Shown: piece by piece, positions 9,380 through 17,297 of the stretch
Layout: every line of letters starts with the position of its first letter
Numbering within the stretch: position 1 is the stretch's first letter
NCBI GenBank assembly: GCA_046351235.1
Contig: JAXLYV010000001.1
Coordinates: 1,426,001-1,490,000 of the forward strand
From: JBBSAT01 sp046351235
Lineage (GTDB): Bacteria; Myxococcota_A; Polyangia; Polyangiales; Sandaracinaceae
Direction of reading: 5' to 3'
Length of the DNA: 64,000 nt
Made by a program: the position numbers and the translations under genes
The notes under the pieces: model-generated
Told to the model about the DNA's origin: nothing
Seen by the model: the letters and a program-made list of their open reading frames with translations, nothing else
Databases searched by the model: none

Positions 9380-11884
9380 TCAGAACGTCGACGGCCGCAT
9401 CGAGAGCGCGCGCGTGAGCAGGCCCTGCACGGCCGTGCGCACGTCTTCGCTGATGCGTTGCACCGCGATGGGATCGTCCTCGGTGCCGGGCGGCTGCGAC
9501 GCGACGTCGATGGGCTCGCCGAAGAGGATCACCCAGCGGCTCGGGAGCGGCACGAGGCCGAGCGGGCCGAGCCACGGGAACGTGGACGTCACCGGGAGGA
9601 ACGGCAGCCCGAAGAGCTTGCCCACGCGCTGGAGCGAGAAGAGCGTCGGGTGCGCTTCTTCGGCGCCGACGATCGCGACGGGCACGATGGGCGTGCGCGT
9701 GCGGAGCGCGAGGCGCACGAAGCCGCCGCGCCCGAAGCGCTGCAGCTCGTAGCGGCGCGAGAAGGGCTTGGTCGCGCCCTTGTCGCCCTCGGGGAAGACG
9801 GCGACGAGCGCGTCGTCGGCGAGCAGGCGCTCGGCGTTCTCGGGGCAGGCGCGCACGGCGCCGAGGCGGTTGGTGGTCGCGCCGAGGAAGGGCGCGTGGA
9901 ACACCGAGTCCTCGACCAGCCAGCGCACCTCGCGCGCCGCCGGATGCTCGAGCGCGACCGCGGTCTTGAGCATGAGCCCGTCCCACGGGAGCGCGCCCGC
10001 GTGGTTGGCGACGAGCATCGCGCGGCCGCTCGAGGGCACCATGCCGACGTCGCGCGTGATCACGCGGAACCAGCGTTTGTAGAGGCCCTCGAAGAGCGGG
10101 CGCAGGCGCTGCTCGTACGCGCGGTCGAGGCCGAAGGGATCGACGACCGATCCGCGATCGCGGAGCGCCTGAGGGCCCCACTCGCGCGCGGCGTGCTGGC
10201 TGCCGAAGAGATCGCCGAGGAGCCCCGGCGGCGCGCCGCTCGGGGCTTGGCCGCCCAGCTTGTCGGCGATCTCGGCGAACGCGTCGGCGACGCGCTTGCG
10301 GGCGGAGGGATCCTCGCCGAGCGTGCGCGCGTCGGAGAGCAGGCGGTCGATGGTCTCTTCGACGGCGTAGTTGCCGCGACCCTCGGGATCGGGCGCGTCG
10401 GCGCGCGCGCGGGGCGCGGCAGGCGCGGGCGGCGGCGGCATCATCGTCTGGCTGGGCTCGAAGGCCACCTCCACCGCGGGCGGCGGCGGCGACGAGGCGT
10501 GGCGCGGCGTAGCCGTGGGCTCCTCGGCCGCGAGCTCGCCGAGGAAGAGCGGCGCATCGCCGAACGCGTCGGTGAGCATGCCCTCGTCGAGGGCGACCTC
10601 GATCATCGAGCGATCGTCGGTCGTGGTGATGTTGGGCGCGGGCAGATCGACCGGCGTCGGCATGCGCGGCGGCTCGGCCGGCGCCGAGGGGCGCGCCGCG
10701 GGCTGCGCATCGACCGGCGGCGTCTGCGGCGCGGGCGCATCGACCGGCGGCGTGCGCGGCGCGGGCGCATCGGCCGGCGGCGTGCGCGGCGCGGGCGCAT
10801 CGGCCGGCGACGTGCGCGGCGCGAGCGGCGGCTCGGCGGGCGTCGCGCGCGCCGAGATGCGCGGGCGCGTGGGCTTGGCGCGGGCCGGTGGCCGCGGCTT
10901 GCCGGCGGCCGGCGCCTCGCGGGTCGAGGTCGTGGGCGCGGCGGGCGGCTTCGGGCCGCGTCCCGCGCGCGAGGAGGCCTTCGTGGCCTTGGGGCCGATC
11001 AGGACGACCCCGCTGGTGCTGACCGCCGAGCGCTCGCTCGCCGCGGCCGTGCTGCCGGCGCTCGACTTGGGAGCGGGCATGTTCCCCGCGCTGGACTTCG
11101 GAGCGACGAGGCTGCCCCCGCTCGACTTCGGCGCAGGCACGCTGCCCCCGCTCGACTTCGGCGCCGGCACGCTGCCCGAGCTCGACCTCGGCGGCGCGCT
11201 CACGCTCCCCGAGCTCGACTTCGGCGCAGGCACGCTGCCCGAGCTCGACCTCGGCGGCGCGCTGACGCTGCCCGAGCTCGACCTCGGCGGCGCGCTGACG
11301 CTGCCCGAGCTCGACTTCGCTGCCGGCACGCTGCCCGCGCTCGACTTCGACGGCACGCTTCCCGCGCTCGACTTCGACGCCGCCGGCACGCTTCCCGCGC
11401 TCGACTTCGACGCCGCCGGCACGCTTCCCGCGCTCGACTTCGACGCCGCCGGCACACTGCCCGCGCTCGACTTCGGCGCCGGCAAGCTGCCCGCGCTCGA
11501 CTTCGGCGCCGGCAAGCTGCCCGCGCTCGACTTCGGCGCCGGCAAGCTGCCCGCGCTCGACTTCGCCGCCGCCGACACACTGCCGGCGCTCGACCTCGGC
11601 GCCGCGCTCACACTCCCCGCGCTCGACTTCGCCGCCGGCACGCTTCCCGCGCTCGACTTCGCCGCCGACACGCTTCCCGCGCTCGACGTCGGCGCCGGCA
11701 CGCTGCCCGCGCTCGACTTCGACGCCCCGCTCACGCTGCCCGCGCTCGACGCCTTCGGCTCCACGCTCGCACCGCGCGGCGGGCGGGCGCCGACCACCTT
11801 CTTCTTCGGCGGCACGTCCCGCCCGTTCCCATCACGCCGTTCCGTCATCGCTCTGCCTTCGCCGTCGTTCTCGCCCGCGCTCAT
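9380..11884 (-). CDS. Lysophospholipid-acyltransferase-like protein with long SSAGSV-repeat N-terminus
   Basis: A protein of about 834 residues. Residues 1-40 are charged; about 45-285 are 23 imperfect copies of a K-SSAGSV-PA repeat; then comes Pro/Ala-rich sequence with several PADAPAPRTP repeats (about 350-395), an acidic Pro-rich linker, and the catalytic domain (about 590-834). The domain has NHAGALPWDG (the histidine motif of MGAT-like LPLATs) and FPEGDKG. It should acylate a glycerol or lipid acceptor at the inner membrane. The ATG overlaps the stop of the upstream SDR gene (ATGA), so the two are translationally coupled. An alternative start lies 36 bases downstream. The disordered N-terminus is far longer than in usual family members. 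Confidence 0.88.
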   Translation of the reverse strand: MSAGENDGEGRAMTERRDGNGRDVPPKKKVVGARPPRGASVEPKASSAGSVSGASKSSAGSVPAPTSSAGSVSAAKSSAGSVPAAKSSAGSVSAAPRSSAGSVSAAAKSSAGSLPAPKSSAGSLPAPKSSAGSLPAPKSSAGSVPAASKSSAGSVPAASKSSAGSVPAASKSSAGSVPSKSSAGSVPAAKSSSGSVSAPPRSSSGSVSAPPRSSSGSVPAPKSSSGSVSAPPRSSSGSVPAPKSSGGSVPAPKSSGGSLVAPKSSAGNMPAPKSSAGSTAAASERSAVSTSGVVLIGPKATKASSRAGRGPKPPAAPTTSTREAPAAGKPRPPARAKPTRPRISARATPAEPPLAPRTSPADAPAPRTPPADAPAPRTPPVDAPAPQTPPVDAQPAARPSAPAEPPRMPTPVDLPAPNITTTDDRSMIEVALDEGMLTDAFGDAPLFLGELAAEEPTATPRHASSPPPPAVEVAFEPSQTMMPPPPAPAAPRARADAPDPEGRGNYAVEETIDRLLSDARTLGEDPSARKRVADAFAEIADKLGGQAPSGAPPGLLGDLFGSQHAAREWGPQALRDRGSVVDPFGLDRAYEQRLRPLFEGLYKRWFRVITRDVGMVPSSGRAMLVANHAGALPWDGLMLKTAVALEHPAAREVRWLVEDSVFHAPFLGATTNRLGAVRACPENAERLLADDALVAVFPEGDKGATKPFSRRYELQRFGRGGFVRLALRTRTPIVPVAIVGAEEAHPTLFSLQRVGKLFGLPFLPVTSTFPWLGPLGLVPLPSRWVILFGEPIDVASQPPGTEDDPIAVQRISEDVRTAVQGLLTRALSMRPSTF
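10705..10830 (-). repeat. 30-base tandem repeat encoding PADAPAPRTP-type decapeptides
   Basis: Four to five imperfect 30-base units inside the acyltransferase gene, second repeat block after the SSAGSV array. Units encode P-A/V-D-A-P-A-P-R/Q-T-P and differ mainly at single positions. Confidence 0.8.
11030..11752 (-). repeat. Tandem array of 23 SSAGSV-type coding repeats
   Basis: Units of 30-36 bases encode K/R-S-S-A/S/G-G-S-V/L-P/S-A followed by A, P or S. Three runs are almost identical at DNA level (SLPAPK x3, SVPAASK x3, SVSAPPR with SVPAPK alternating), which points to recent unit duplication. Low-complexity, disordered product. Confidence 0.92.
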
Positions 11885-12921
11885 CGCCCCGGCCGTGCCT
11901 CGGTGAGCAGCCGCGCCTCGCGCAGGCGCAGCGCGCCGCCGAAGTCGAGCACCGCCTCGCGCGCCGTGTACGCCGCCCGCCACCCGAGCTCGCGCGCCAT
12001 GCGCTCGCCGTCCGCCACGCACAGGTATCGGAGGTAGTCCACGAAGAACACCGGCGCCTCGTTCAGGCCCACCGTCCACAGCGCGCTCGTCCCCGCGCGC
12101 AGCAAGGGCCGCGGCACCGGGATCGGCGCGCGCCCCGCGAGCGTCGCCACCGTCGAGATCGGAAGCACGCCGTCGCCCACCACGTTGTACGCACCCGACG
12201 CGCCCTCCACGTCGAGCGCGAGCCGCAGCGCGCTCACCGCGTCCACCTCGTGCAGCACCTGCACGAGCGGGTCGTAGCCGAGCATCACGGGCACCAAGCG
12301 CCGCGTCAGCCAGCGCGTCACCCAGCTCGTCACCGTGGGCCCGAGGATCGGCGCGAAGCGCAGCGTCACCACGTCCGTCTCCGGACGATCGCGCGCCAGG
12401 CCCTGCATCTCGCGCTCGGCCTCGATCTTGTCGGCGAGGAAGCGGCAGCCGGCGATGCCGCGCAGCGGGCGATCCTCGGCGAGGAAGTTCGGGTTCGAGG
12501 GATGCGGCCCGTAGAGCAGCGTCGAGCTGCCCATCACCACGCGCTTGACCCGCGCATCGCGGCACGCGTGCGCCACGTGCATGCTGCCCACGCTCTCGAG
12601 CTCGTGCGCCCAGCCCTCCGCCGACGTCGGCAAGGAGAGGAACGCCAGGTGGACGACCGTGTCGACCTTCTCCGCGTGCAGCGTCTCGGCCAGGCGCACC
12701 GCCGCGCTCGGATCCGTGAGATCGATGCGGTAGCTCCGCGTCTTCTTCCCGGCCGTGCGCGGCGTCGTGACGTCGAGCACCACGATGCGCCCCACCGTCG
12801 GGTCCTCTTCGAGGATCCCCACGAGGTTCCGCCCGAGAAACGACGCCGCCCCCGTGATGGCGATGGAGCGCCGCTCCGGCAGCCTTCGATCGATCGCCCT
12901 GTTTTCCGTCCCCGTCCGCAC
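11881..12921 (-). CDS. NAD(P)-binding SDR / epimerase-like protein
   Basis: A protein of 346 residues, extended-SDR family. The Rossmann motif TGAASFLG lies near residue 23, followed by VVLD (about 45) and VVHLAF (about 85). The site normally holding the YxxxK pair reads RFLADK, with Phe in place of the catalytic Tyr, so it may bind NAD without classical epimerase chemistry. GTG at 12921 is chosen because GGAGAG sits 6-8 nt upstream; a GTG at 12972 has no such site. Its stop overlaps the acyltransferase ATG. An SDR gene next to an acyltransferase gene recalls Mycobacterium Rv0501-Rv0502 (from memory). The substrate is unknown. Confidence 0.87.
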   Translation of the reverse strand: MRTGTENRAIDRRLPERRSIAITGAASFLGRNLVGILEEDPTVGRIVVLDVTTPRTAGKKTRSYRIDLTDPSAAVRLAETLHAEKVDTVVHLAFLSLPTSAEGWAHELESVGSMHVAHACRDARVKRVVMGSSTLLYGPHPSNPNFLAEDRPLRGIAGCRFLADKIEAEREMQGLARDRPETDVVTLRFAPILGPTVTSWVTRWLTRRLVPVMLGYDPLVQVLHEVDAVSALRLALDVEGASGAYNVVGDGVLPISTVATLAGRAPIPVPRPLLRAGTSALWTVGLNEAPVFFVDYLRYLCVADGERMARELGWRAAYTAREAVLDFGGALRLREARLLTEARPGR

Positions 12922-13026
12922 CCAGCTCTCCGGCGGGCGACCATAGGTTGCGCGCGAAGCGTTGTCGATCACGGAAGCCGCGATGGGCGCGCGGGCACCT
13001 GCTACCCTCCCCCGGCTTTGGCTCTG

Positions 13027-14829
13027 GTGCCGCAGAAGTCGCCGCCCTCGCGCGCGCGCCGCGCCGTTCTCTTCGGGCTCCTCGCGGTCGCGTACCTGTA
13101 CGTGTTCCCGTACCAGGATCGCACCAACAACCCGAACGAGAACATCCGCTTCTACATGACGGCGGCGATCGTGGACGACCACACGTTCGCGCTCGATCAC
13201 GTGCGCCAAGAGTGGGGCTGGGTGAACGACGGCGCCCTCTACCAGGGCCACTCGTACTCGGTGAAGGCGCCGGGCACGAGCTACCTCGGCGTGCCCGGCT
13301 ACTGGCTCTACCGGCAGTGGTGCAACCGCACGGGCCACGCGCTCGACCGCACGACCGCGCTCTGGGTGTGCCGCTTCACGGCCTCGGTGCTGCCGATGCT
13401 CTGGTTCCTCTACGCCTTCCATCGCTGGCTCGCGCAGCGCGGCGGCCCTCCGGTGCTGCGCGACGCGATCGTGCTCTCGCTCGGCGTGGGCTCGATGCTC
13501 TACGCGTACGGGATGCTCTTCGTGTCGCACACGTCGAGCGCGATCGCGGCGTTCGCCTCGTTCATGATCCTCGAGCGCGCGCGCCGCGACGAGACCATCA
13601 CCGGCTGGCGCGCCATCTCGGCGGGCTTTCTCGCCGCGAGCGTCACCGCGTTCGAGTACCCGGGGTTCTTCACCACCGCGCTCCTCTGTCTGTACGCGCT
13701 CTTCGCGATCAAGAAGCGCAGCTACCTCGTGAACTTCGCCTTCGGCGCCGCGATCCCGACGCTCTCGGTGCTCGGGTTCCACCAGGCCTGCTTCGACAAC
13801 CCGTTCACGCCCGGCCACCGCTACCTCGAGGCGGAGGCGTTCCGGGGCCTGGCGAACCAGGGCTTCTACGGCTCGGGCACGTTCCAGCCCGACGCGGCGG
13901 GCGGCCTGCTCTTCGATCTCGGCTACGGCCTGTTCCCGCTGACGCCGATCCTGATCCTCGCCTTCGTGGGCTTCCCCGTGCTGCTCCGAGAGAAGAAGAC
14001 GCGGCTCGACGCGATCTTCGCGCTCGCGATCCCGGTGGCGACGTACCTCTTGATCTGCACGATGAACAACTGGCGCGGCGGCTGGACGGTGGGCCCGCGC
14101 TACCTCGCCGTCGGCTATCCCTTCCTCGCGTGGGGCGCGTTCGAGGGCGGCCGCGTGATCGCGCGCAAGTGGCCGCGCGGCCTCGGCGCGTTCGCGGTCG
14201 CGAGCCTGACGGTCGGCCTGCTCGCCTCGGGCGCGCCGAGCATCTACTACCCGCACTTGCCCGAGGGCATCACGCGCCCCTTGCCGCAGCTGATCCGCGT
14301 GCTCGTGATCGGCGGCTTCGCGCCCTACAACGCGGGGAGCTACTTCGCGGCGCAGTGGGGGCGCGACTTCCACGGCACGGCGTCGATGATCCCGATCATG
14401 GTCGTGGCGCTGCTGCTCGTGGCGTTCGCGGCGTGGGGCGAGAAGAAGCTGAAGGACCGCCTCGCGGTGCTCTTGGTCTCGTTCGTGTGGAGCTCGTTTC
14501 TCTTCGCCCCGCTGGTCGCGCAGGACAGCAACGCGGTGAGCGCGGCGGCGGCGACGGGGAACTTGCTGAGCTACTGGGATCCGAGCGGCTTCGACCGGGC
14601 CTCGCGCATCGAGCAGCGGATCCGCGAGGGCACGGCGAGCGACGAGGACTACCGCGCGCTGCCGCGCCTCTACGAGGTGGAGGGCCGCCCGAGCGAGGCC
14701 CGCAGCGCCGAGCGGCGGCGGGACGCGCACTTCCAGCCGGCGCCGCCGCCGACCCCCGAGCGCGCGCCCGTGCCGCTGCCGTTCCCGGCGCTCGACACGG
14801 CCCTCGGCAGGGCGGGCGCGCCCGACTGA
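13027..14829 (+). CDS. Polytopic membrane protein, GT-C glycosyltransferase-like
   Basis: A protein of about 600 residues with roughly ten to twelve membrane segments. The first is followed by a loop with NPNENIRFY, similar in place to the acidic first-loop motif of GT-C (ArnT/PMT-like) enzymes that use polyprenyl-linked sugars. The C-terminal about 100 residues are soluble, charged and Pro-rich. GTG at 13027 has no clear ribosome site; TTG at 13018 is possible, so the start is uncertain. It is divergent from the SDR gene. A transferase role is an inference; a flippase or polymerase is an alternative. Confidence 0.75.
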   Translation: MPQKSPPSRARRAVLFGLLAVAYLYVFPYQDRTNNPNENIRFYMTAAIVDDHTFALDHVRQEWGWVNDGALYQGHSYSVKAPGTSYLGVPGYWLYRQWCNRTGHALDRTTALWVCRFTASVLPMLWFLYAFHRWLAQRGGPPVLRDAIVLSLGVGSMLYAYGMLFVSHTSSAIAAFASFMILERARRDETITGWRAISAGFLAASVTAFEYPGFFTTALLCLYALFAIKKRSYLVNFAFGAAIPTLSVLGFHQACFDNPFTPGHRYLEAEAFRGLANQGFYGSGTFQPDAAGGLLFDLGYGLFPLTPILILAFVGFPVLLREKKTRLDAIFALAIPVATYLLICTMNNWRGGWTVGPRYLAVGYPFLAWGAFEGGRVIARKWPRGLGAFAVASLTVGLLASGAPSIYYPHLPEGITRPLPQLIRVLVIGGFAPYNAGSYFAAQWGRDFHGTASMIPIMVVALLLVAFAAWGEKKLKDRLAVLLVSFVWSSFLFAPLVAQDSNAVSAAAATGNLLSYWDPSGFDRASRIEQRIREGTASDEDYRALPRLYEVEGRPSEARSAERRRDAHFQPAPPPTPERAPVPLPFPALDTALGRAGAPD

Positions 14830-14874
14830 TCGAGGCCGGCCAAGGTCGGCGCGGGGCGCTGCATCCAAGGCCCG

Positions 14875-15498
14875 ATGACCGAAGGCGAGACCGCCGCCCG
14901 CGAGGAGCTGCTCCGCGAGCTCGAGGCCGTGGAGGGCGAGCTCCGTGCGGTGGAGCAGGGCCGTAGGCGGCGCGCCGAGGTGGACGCCGCGCTGCGCGCG
15001 GCACGGTCCCGGCGAGAGACCGATCGCCTCCGCGCGCTCGCGGCGCTCGGCCTGCGCCCGACGAAGCGCGTCGGCGTGTGTCGAGGGGCGCGCGAAGGGG
15101 TGGCGGCACGACCGCGGCGCTGCCCCGGCTGCGACTCGACCGTGGTCGACCCGCGCGGCCTCGCGCTCGACGCGATCGCCGCGCAGCTGGGCGCACCGGG
15201 CGGATGGATCGTGCGCGAGGATGGCCTCGTGGCGAGCCGCGCCTGCGCCGAGGTGCGCGAGCGCGCGCGACGCCGCCGGATGCTCGCCCGCGGTCTCGGC
15301 TCCGCCTGCGCCGTGACGATGCTCGCCACGCTCGCCGCGCTCGCCGTGCTGCTGCGCCCGCCACCCGCGGCGCACTTGGTGTCGCTCTCCGAGACGGCGC
15401 CGGTGGGCACGCGGATCGCGCCGTTCGACCCGACGCCGCTGCCGCCCGAGCCGCCGCCGCACTTCGTGTGCCGGTACCCGCTGCGCTCGACGAGGTGA
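14875..15498 (+). CDS. Single-span membrane protein with N-terminal coiled coil, unknown function
   Basis: A protein of 207 residues. Residues 1-45 are Glu/Arg/Leu-rich and look coiled-coil. A CPGC pair lies near residue 83. One membrane segment (about 140-158, ACAVTMLATLAALAVLL) precedes a Pro-rich tail. No family is recognised. It starts 45 bases after the GT-C-like gene on the same strand and may share its transcript. The CPGC motif alone is too little to call a zinc ribbon or thioredoxin fold. Confidence 0.65.
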   Translation: MTEGETAAREELLRELEAVEGELRAVEQGRRRRAEVDAALRAARSRRETDRLRALAALGLRPTKRVGVCRGAREGVAARPRRCPGCDSTVVDPRGLALDAIAAQLGAPGGWIVREDGLVASRACAEVRERARRRRMLARGLGSACAVTMLATLAALAVLLRPPPAAHLVSLSETAPVGTRIAPFDPTPLPPEPPPHFVCRYPLRSTR

Positions 15499-15527
15499 AG
15501 CGGACGGGGAAGGCCCGAAGACGCCTG

Positions 15528-15563
15528 TGGTGGCGCGAGCCCGGCTGCGGGCTCGCGCCACCA
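15528..15563. terminator. Perfect 16-bp hairpin between convergent genes
   Basis: The arm TGGTGGCGCGAGCCCG (15528-15543) pairs fully with 15548-15563 around a 4-base loop. It lies 29 bases after the stop at 15498. No T-tract follows, so it may be a factor-assisted bidirectional terminator or a mobile palindromic unit. Confidence 0.55.
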
Positions 15564-15582
15564 TCCTCGCCACCCGACCACC

Positions 15583-15768
15583 TCACGTCGTCGCCTTCGT
15601 CTCCGTCTTGGCGCCACCGCGCGGATACAGATCGGTCAGCGCGTAGGCATCGATGATCGCCGTGTCGCCCGTGGCCTTCGCCGCACGCGCCGCCGCGCGC
15701 ACGATCTCGACCACGATCCCGTCGAGCAGGTCGAGGCTCGCCGACTCCTCGGGAGTCCCGCGCGGCAC
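15583..15768 (-). CDS. Possible small hypothetical protein (61 aa)
   Basis: A short frame with protein-like composition (residues LLDGIVVEIVRAAARAAKAT form a plausible helix). The only usable start is GTG at 15768; an in-frame TAA lies about 100 bases further upstream, so it cannot be much longer. There is no strong ribosome site. The rest of this 383-base gap holds only the hairpin at 15528. It could be a real small protein or an accident of GC-rich sequence. Confidence 0.35.
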   Translation of the reverse strand: MPRGTPEESASLDLLDGIVVEIVRAAARAAKATGDTAIIDAYALTDLYPRGGAKTETKATT

Positions 15769-15881
15769 CTTCGTCGTCGCGCGGGGACCGGGGACCGTCG
15801 CGGCGACGTCGGAGGGCGACGTCGCGGCGCCGCGAGATCGAGGCGCGGAGGGTGTCGCCGAATCGTGTTAGGCAGCCAGGC

Positions 15882-16439
15882 ATGGAGACCCTCTTCGATC
15901 TCTTCGGGGCGCTCACGCTCGGCGAGCCGCCGGCGGACGAGTGGGACGACGCGGCGCTCGAGCGCGCATGGCAGGGCGAGGAAGCGCTCTGGATGGCGAA
16001 GCTCGCGGGGCCGGTCGCCGAGCGGCGCGCGCAGGTGGCGGCGGCGTGTGCGCTCGCGCGGCGCGTCGAGCGGCTGCTCCCGGCCGGCGATCCGCGGGCG
16101 CTGCGGGCGATCGCGGCGGCCGAGCGCTGGCTCGCGCGGCCTTCCGATGCGCCGGAGGCGTTGTCCAGCGTCGCCGAGCAGGCCTATCTCGCCGAGATCG
16201 ATGCGACGCCGCAGGGCTTCGGGTGCACGAGCGCGGTGAAGGTCGCGTTCGACCCCGCGCTCGTCGCGCTCGGCGAGGGCACGCTCGCGAGCACCGTCCT
16301 CCATGCCGAGAACGCGATCGCGAACGGGGAAGGCGCCGAGCGCCGCGCGGCCCAGGCGGAGATCGCGGTGCTCCTTCGCGCGCACATCGCTTGCCCGCGG
16401 CTGGCGGCGCTGCGCGGCGCCGCCTTCGACGGCGAGTGA
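15882..16439 (+). CDS. Imm5-like putative immunity-family protein
   Basis: A helical protein of 185 residues. The stretch CALARRVERLLPAGDPRALR followed by AIAAAERWLARP (about 55-90) resembles the helical repeat of proteins annotated as putative immunity protein (Imm5-like). The ATG at 15882 is preferred over an upstream in-frame start that would add ten unconvincing residues. No toxin gene is next to it, so the immunity function is an inference from pattern similarity only. It may share a transcript with the hemerythrin-like gene 59 bases downstream. Confidence 0.6.
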   Translation: METLFDLFGALTLGEPPADEWDDAALERAWQGEEALWMAKLAGPVAERRAQVAAACALARRVERLLPAGDPRALRAIAAAERWLARPSDAPEALSSVAEQAYLAEIDATPQGFGCTSAVKVAFDPALVALGEGTLASTVLHAENAIANGEGAERRAAQAEIAVLLRAHIACPRLAALRGAAFDGE

Positions 16440-16498
16440 GCGGGCGCGCTCCGGGGAACGTAGCCCCCGCTCATCGGGCGGCTCGTGCGGCGCGCGCG

Positions 16499-17152
16499 AT
16501 GAGCGCATGCTCGGCGGCCATGGCTGCCGAGTCTCCCTACGCCACGAGTCACAAGGGCCTGCGCCACGCGCTCGCGCGCTTCGAGCTGGAGGCGGGCCGC
16601 GCCCGCTACGACGAGCCGGGCTCGCTCGACGCGCTGAAGGCACGCGGGCGCGAGCTCGCGTTGCTCTTGTCCCACCACCTCGAGGCCGAGAATCGCTGGT
16701 ACCTCGCGCCGCTGCGCGCGCGCGACGAGGCCGCGGCGCTGCACGACCTCGGCGATCACGAGCGGCTCGAGCCGCTCCAGCAGCGGATGATGGAGACGCT
16801 CGAGGCGATGGACACGCGCACCACGAGGGAGGCAGCGCACGCGTTCTATCTGCTCGTCACCGAGTTCCACGCGAAGTACCTGGAGCACATCCTCCACGAG
16901 GAGCGCGTGACCGAGGCGCGCATCCGCGCGCGCTTCAGCGACGCCGAGATCGACGCGATGTCGGGCGACGTGGTGCGGCACGTGGAGCTCCCCGTGCTCC
17001 TCGCCTCGCTCCGCTACATCGTGCCCGCGCAGCCTGTCGCCGAGAGCCGCGCCCTCCTCGCGCGCCTCCGCGAGGCCCCGTTCTACGCCGACGTGATCGC
17101 CGCGCTCCGCGCCGACCTCTCGGCGGAGGAGCTCGCGCGCCTCGTCGATTGA
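16499..17152 (+). CDS. Hemerythrin HHE-domain protein
   Basis: A protein of 217 residues, mostly alpha-helical. Candidate di-iron ligands occur in hemerythrin order: SHKGLRHAL (about 17-25), LSHHLEAENRWY (about 57-68), DHERLEPL (about 82), then FHAKYLEHILHEE (about 122-134). The predicted role is non-heme di-iron binding of O2, NO or oxidant, or iron handling. ATG at 16499 is used; ATG at 16520 is an alternative. The domain fills about 10-170; the last 45 residues are a helical extension. Confidence 0.8.
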   Translation: MSACSAAMAAESPYATSHKGLRHALARFELEAGRARYDEPGSLDALKARGRELALLLSHHLEAENRWYLAPLRARDEAAALHDLGDHERLEPLQQRMMETLEAMDTRTTREAAHAFYLLVTEFHAKYLEHILHEERVTEARIRARFSDAEIDAMSGDVVRHVELPVLLASLRYIVPAQPVAESRALLARLREAPFYADVIAALRADLSAEELARLVD

Positions 17153-17160
17153 GCGCTTCC

Positions 17161-17242
17161 TATCGCAGTGTCGCCCGCCGGCGTGCGCGTTGCGGTCCCT
17201 CTCCCCAACCCTCTCCCGCTGTCGCGGGCGAGGGAGCCGCGC
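17161..17242. repeat. REP-like palindromic repeat, copy A
   Basis: The core at 17196-17242 (TCCCTCTCCCC-A-ACCCTCTCCCGCT then GCGGGCGAGGGAGCCGCGC) is nearly identical to 19356-19402; weaker similarity continues about 35 bases upstream. It contains inverted CTCTCCCGC/GCGGGCGAG arms. It lies in the convergent gap between the hemerythrin-like and TonB-receptor genes. Confidence 0.75.
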
Positions 17243-17297
17243 GCGGAGGTCGAAGCGGGGATGCGAGGCTCGGCGCGGCGCGGCGAGCCCGTGGCGC

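Noticed and set aside
10600..11800. CRISPR array in the regularly repeated DNA
   Set aside because: Units are contiguous, in frame and lack unique spacers; they are coding tandem repeats.
11885..12565. N-terminal extension of the acyltransferase frame
   Set aside because: It runs over the SDR gene in another frame with Arg/Ala-rich sequence; the ATGA-overlapping start at 11884 is better.
12922..12972. Longer SDR start at GTG 12972
   Set aside because: No ribosome site there, while GGAGAG precedes the GTG at 12921.
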